NCBI GenBank assembly: GCA_019022495.1
Contig: JAFEKR010000038.1
Coordinates: 310,001 to 374,000, forward strand
Source: Epichloe hybrida
Lineage: Eukaryota; Ascomycota; Sordariomycetes; Hypocreales; Clavicipitaceae
Direction of reading: 5' to 3'
Length of the DNA stretch: 64,000 bases
The notes beneath the pieces are model-generated. The model did no database searches. It saw only the letters and a list, made by a program, of their open reading frames with translations, and was not told the origin of the DNA. Shown piece by piece: positions 59,149 through 64,000 of the stretch (positions are counted from its first letter, which is position 1; every line of letters starts with the position of its first letter). Both the position numbers and the translations under genes were made by a program.

Positions 59149-60713
59149 CGAGCAGGCGGTGGCATTGGCGGTCGACCAATCGAAGGCGAGGACGGGGGCT
59201 TGGAGCTGAGAGGTCTTTATGTCTGCAGACGGCCCATGATACGTGCTGCGGTGGTATGAAGTATGAATTGGCTGAGCTGTCGGAAGTTAGAGTATCAAGC
59301 CAAGTTGGAGAAATGACGTCGATTGTGTTGCGCAGCCGCCGCGCCGCCGGAAGGCCAGTCCAAGCTCAGCCTCTGCCCCGCGATGTATTTTGATTTTGAA
59401 TTTTGAATTTTTATTCCCACGCCAGTTTCCGCGGCTGAGCCAAAACGTATCATCGAACGGGCAACGTGAATTTCCTCACATTGCGATATATTTGCATTGC
59501 AATCATAACCTCGAGCTTCAATATTGAAAATGCTGAATAAACAGAGTCCATAGTGCCTCAGAAGCTGCAGGAGGTACTTCCCGAGGGTATCGAGAGAGCT
59601 GTTCGTACCCGCGGAAAGAATACGTTGAATTGCACATGTCGACTCGTTGTCGCAACTTCTTAGTGGTAAATGGTAATTCAGTACAAATACGTCGCCGCCG
59701 TCGTGATACACAGTCCGTGATAGCAACAGTTCACAATCATACACTTGGTAAGAAATAAAGAGATTATCACATTTACGTCTCGTACTTTCACCACTACTAC
59801 AACGCACGGTGATTGTTGCAACATCAGAAGTCATGCCAATGAAATTCATGTCTACCATGAGAGCTCACATCATCCAGACTTAATACGGCTCGATGCGACC
59901 AGATGTTGTGCTTGTGCGAGCGACAGAATATGAAGGTGTGTCTACCCGAGAGCCTGGCTTCATACAATTTCTGTCACGCAATGCCATTGCGATACTCATT
60001 GGTGAGTCTTTGGCGCGCCAGGCCCCCGAACAAAGACCGGCAGTTCTAGATGCGCCTGCTGCCTTTGTGCGTGATGGTAATAAGCCGTCTAGCGGTCTTG
60101 ACTCTTGTTGAGCGTCGTCGCTGACATTTCGACTCCTAAAACGTCCGAGCATGAAAGAGAAGCAAAAGATGAATGAAAAGTAAAAGACAAAAGCAGAGCT
60201 TCAGATTCGAATTGAGATCATGCTCTCTCAAAGAGAGAGCGTTCAGTCTCTTCCTATCATAAGTTTTGTATTGGTAAATCATCATTAGCTCATGTTGGAG
60301 AGAAAGAACATCTCCTGTAGATAATTTCCCAAGGCCAAAAACTTATGGGTTGCATGACGCTTAGTCATCATGAATGACTAAGCACGTCGACAACAAGGGA
60401 TCCCGAGCCGAGTCCAAACTCGCGGATAGCGCCGACATCAGAGGTACCAAGAGCATATGTACCCGAGGTGTGGGTATGACAAGCGAGCTTGGGCCTGAGC
60501 AGAGCTCTCCACGACCTTCCTTCCAAGTACCCGACATTGCAGATACAAATTTCACCTGGCCTACAGCGCGAAACCCGTTTGCCTTTTCTTCCGCATGCAA
60601 CTCTGTCAACGCGCAACACCGACAAACATATTTACGAGCAGCCGTCGCCAGGCTTTCTCTTGTCATCAATCGTATCCAGAATCGTTGTACTCTGCGATAC
60701 GCGACTCGCAAAA
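59149..60713. other. Divergent promoter region, synaptojanin-like gene/PRP39
   Basis: A 1.56-kb region with no convincing gene. A 187-codon minus-strand open frame at 59,295-59,858 shows no domain. Simple features include TTTTGATTTTGAATTTTGAATTT near 59,390 and CTCTCTCAAAGAGAGAG near 60,222-60,240, a short inverted repeat. Confidence 0.55.
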
Positions 60714-63090
60714 ATGAGTGAATTTGCTGCTTATGGTGGCTCCGACGAGGAGTACGCCGCGGTACGCAAGTTCCAGGCTGAGGTGGTAAGCCGGCACTTT
60801 CCTGCAATGCTCGTCTAGCTATCCTTGCGGGTTTGGATGTGACTAAAGCTCTTTCTATAGGAAGCCGACCCCGATAGCTTCGAGAGCTGGGAAAATTACA
60901 TCAAGTCCACTGAGACGTTGGACGGTGGATTGAATCGAAATTCTAGCCCGCAGGCTCTTTCCACGTTCCGCGATGCATACGATCGGTTCCTTCACAAGTT
61001 TCCCCTCCTGTTTGGATACTGGAAGAAATATGCGGATATGGAGTTCAATATCGCGGGCCCTGAGTCGGCAGAGATGGTTCGTACAATACATGCCCAGGTA
61101 GCCGATCGGCTTATTGACCGACTGCCCTTTATTTAGGTTTACGAGCGAGGCTGTGCAAACATCGCCAACTCTGTTGACCTGTGGACCGATTACTGCTCCT
61201 TCAAGATGGAGACAACCCACGATCCGCAGATTGTTCGAGAGTAAGTATTGCACGGTGGTTTCCTTCCCTTTAACAAAGCCATCAACGCAGCATCCCTACC
61301 AAGTCGTGCGTGAACTCGCGCTACGGACTCATTGAGAACCTCGCACGTCGCCGTCGACGCATGTGCTGGTGAGATTTGCCTTCAATGGTCCAACTGAATC
61401 GGGATGCTCTCTCTCACACTACTATACGACAGGCTTTGTCGATGCCCTGCTTCTCATCCACAGCTTCCCTCTATTCGCCTTGGTGCCGCTAGTCCCCTCG
61501 TCGATGACCCTCGAAATGGAGTCTCTGTTTCCTGTTTTTTTTACTAGTTGCTTTCGTGGTCATAGCCCCCTGTGTATTATTCTCCTCTCCCCCATACCAA
61601 TCCCACCAATACCCGCCTTACAATGTCACAGAGAGGTCTAACATGGTAATGCAGATTATTCGAGCGAGGAGCCAGCCTTGTAGGCCTCGACTTTTTGGCG
61701 CATCCTTTTTGGGACAAGTACATCGAATACGAAGAGCGACAAGAGGCTCAGGATCGTATCTATGCCATTCACGCCCGCGTCATCCGGATTCCTCTACACC
61801 AATATGCTCGCTACTACGAACGTTTCCGCAGTCTCTCGCACACCCAGCCCTTGAGCGAAGTGGTACCTGCCGATACACTCAGCCGGTTCCAAGCCGAGGT
61901 CGACGCGGAGGCTGCCGCTTATGGCAGTGGCGCGCGTCCCGAACTAGAAGTAGAACGCGATGTACGAGCCAAGATCGACGCCATGTACTATGAGGTTTTC
62001 ACATCCACACAGCAGGAAGTGTCCAAGAGGTGGACGTATGAGTCAGAGATTAAGCGACCTTATTTTCACGTCACCGAGCTGGAGCATTCGCAACTGAACA
62101 ACTGGCGCAAGTATCTGGATTTTGAGGAAGCCGAGGGGGACTTTCAAAGAACCGTGTCACTCTATGAACGATGCATGGTGACTTGCGCCTTCTACGATGA
62201 ACTCTGGTTCCGATATGCTCGGTGGATGGCCGCTCAAGACGGCAAGGACGAGGAAGTGCGCAACATATATATCCGAGCATCCATTTTTGTGCCAGTCAGC
62301 CGGCCTGGAATTCGAATGCAATGGGCATACTTTGAAGAGGGCTCTGGAAGGATTGACGTTGCGTTGGATATCCATGCCGCCATCCTTATGAAACTGCCAG
62401 ACTGTGTTGAGGTCATTGTCTCATGGGCGCACTTGCAACGCCGCCAAAAGGATACTGACGCCGCGATCCAAGTATACAGAGACCAGATTGATGCGCCGAC
62501 CGTCGACCTGTACACCAAAGCTGCTCTAGTGGCAGAATGGGCCCAGATGTTGTGGAAGGCAAAGGGCTCAGCTGAAGAAGCACGAGCAGTTTTCCTGAAG
62601 AATTCGCAGTGGTATGGCGACAGCCTGATATTCTGGGAGAAATGGTTCATCTTTGAGCTTGAGCAGTCCACGACTGGCGAGCAAGAAACAGATACCGCCG
62701 AACGCATTAAGAAAGTGTTTGACGATTTCCGCACAGAGAGCCGTCTATCTATGGCTGTCAAGCGGGAGCTTGCCCGAGAGTACATGAACTATTTGGTACA
62801 AAGAGGCGGCAAGGAAGCTATGAAGATCTTCTTGGAGGTGGACCGTGAAATGTTTGGGTAAGCGAAGGCAAGGCAGCATTGGCTCCAGATTTCAATCGCT
62901 AATCGTGTTTGGTAGTCCCGTCTCAATATCAACTGCTGCCAAGTCAGCCACCGGAGCCAAGGAAAATGGCGCTACCGGTGTCGAGCTGGACGATGCTAGC
63001 AAGCGAAAAGCAGAGTCGAGACTGTTGGCCTTTTACGAAGTTCACGCAGAGCCCAATGCAACTGCCCAGGGACCGGCCGACTTCAACTAA
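60714..63090 (+). CDS. PRP39: Pre-mRNA-processing factor 39 (U1 snRNP component)
   Basis: A HAT-repeat scaffold of the U1 snRNP that acts in 5' splice-site recognition. Exons: 60,714-60,785, 60,861-61,076, 61,137-61,240, 61,655-62,857 and 62,916-63,090, total 589 residues. The protein starts MSEFAAYGGSDEEYAAVRKF. HAT-type aromatic pairs recur: ESWENYIKSTE, GYWKKYADMEF, DLWTDYCSFKM, FWDKYIEYEE, NNWRKYLDFEE, LWFRYARWM, QWAYFEEGSG and FWEKWFIFE. The fourth intron (414 nt, GTAAGT...TGCAG) is unusually long, but joining across it restores VRELFERGASLVGLDFLAHP without a gap. The first ATG is used. It diverges from the synaptojanin-like gene. Confidence 0.92.
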
Positions 63091-64000
63091 AGCGGTCTCG
63101 TTCTCTCTTGCAGTCTGACGAACCACCATTTGAGGTCGTGGAGCAAATCCAGTATGCGATGCAATACCCTTGGGTGTACATATCTGTGTTGTACTATGAT
63201 CACATGATCACAGGATATGAGGACATCATGGTTGTCTATACTTGAGGCCTGGTGACATGGACGGAGCTTGTGAATGAGCTCGGTCACCACTTCTGACTAT
63301 CAAGGTCTGACAATGGGACACCAAATTTTTCAAGATGCCTCTGGAGACAAGTCCTGGATACGCTTGTGAGGGAGGGGTGGTTGTAGAAAATGAGGGGCGC
63401 CGGCGCAGCATCGAGTAGCAGTTGGGGTTCAGCGTCGTGCTTCATGTTGATGATACTTTGTAGGAATAAGCAGGGCGAACTAGTTTAGACAATTCAACTT
63501 TTTTGCCAGAATTTGCGTTTGTGTAGGGTGCTCACAGGGTGCTCACAGGGTGCTCACAGGGTGCTCACAACAAACGACGTCATGATTCATTTGACGGATG
63601 GGGACATGGCAAACCGCACAATAAGTCGTTGGGAACAGACGGAGATTTGCACGTCTACCCGCATATTATCTGAAATGCAAACGAATTCAGTCTTACTGAA
63701 TGCTGTATGGTTGGAAAAAAGGATCTACCTCGTGGGTTGACCAAAGAACTGACCAAAGAGGAAGTGCAAAGTGAGTCGGAGGAGTCACTCAGCCGATTAG
63801 TGAGATTTGACAAAGTCCATTCTCACAAACGGGGCAAACACGGACCCCTTTCTGACACACCTTTTGTATACTTGACCTCTCTGACCTGTTCTCCTTGCCT
63901 CTGAACTGTCACCTTTATCATCAACGGATTTTGAGCTACTTTCCATATTTTCCTCCTTTGTGCCATTGGTCTTTCTATCTTGGCCTCTCTACTTGGTCCG
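63091..64000. other. Intergenic region at the right edge
   Basis: A 910-bp region with no supported gene. A perfect 11-bp tandem repeat lies at 63,526-63,569. Pyrimidine-rich sequence at 63,900-64,000 may belong to the promoter of a gene outside the window. Confidence 0.55.
63526..63569 (+). repeat. 11-bp tandem repeat, four perfect units
   Basis: The unit GGGTGCTCACA is repeated four times without interruption. It lies in the intergenic region downstream of PRP39. Confidence 0.95.

Noticed and set aside
59295..59858. 187-codon minus-strand open frame upstream of the synaptojanin-like gene
   Set aside because: No domain, no splice support and no sequence pattern I recognise. It may lie in the 5' UTR or promoter.

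Overview
The window is nuclear DNA of a filamentous ascomycete. The genes carry short GT-AG introns of about 50-150 nt (a few are longer), with CTAAC or CTGAC-like branch sites. The proteins are typical of Sordariomycetes, and the left half shows the TpA-rich decay expected of repeat-induced point mutation (RIP). A hypocrealean fungus is my best guess, but it is an inference from general resemblance only.

The window has two compartments with a sharp border near 30,423. Bases 1-30,422 are a very AT-rich block with no intact gene. It is a nest of dead transposons: a chromodomain Ty3/Gypsy element on the minus strand (LTRs 1727-1996 and 9341-9610), a second Gypsy relic on the minus strand (about 13.1-17.6 kb), a Copia relic on the plus strand (about 26.9-30.4 kb), two inverted copies of a non-coding LTR element that carries a satellite of about 144 bp, and several pieces of a palindromic family with AGAGTATTG/CAATACTCT ends and TAGTGTAGT arrays. 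The elements differ in how heavily they are mutated, which gives a relative insertion order.

The border cuts a RhoGEF gene inside its DH domain, so that gene is broken here. From there to 64,000 the DNA is of ordinary composition and holds housekeeping genes: SERCA-type Ca2+ ATPase (+), proteasome beta-3 subunit PUP3 (-), a TUG/UBX4-like UBX protein (+), ribosomal protein eL36 (-), thymidylate synthase (+), a small secreted cysteine-rich protein (+), a secreted class-3 lipase (+), a 14-3-3 protein (+), a small basic hypothetical protein (-), a synaptojanin-type SAC/5-phosphatase (-) and splicing factor PRP39 (+). Exon structures were rebuilt by hand from splice signals and family conservation. 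Every multi-exon model listed closes in frame at the family's usual length, except the truncated RhoGEF.

The genes form no cluster with a shared task. Pairs share divergent promoters (PUP3/UBX4, eL36/thymidylate synthase, synaptojanin/PRP39) or convergent ends (SERCA/PUP3, UBX4/eL36). Points worth a second look are the truncated RhoGEF at the isochore edge, the palindromic repeat family, the satellite-bearing LTR element, a 9-bp intergenic motif TACTCCGTA seen eight times in 21 kb, a 3-nt ATG-only first exon in PUP3, an 8-nt microexon in the 14-3-3 gene, and an ACGCGT box just upstream of thymidylate synthase.
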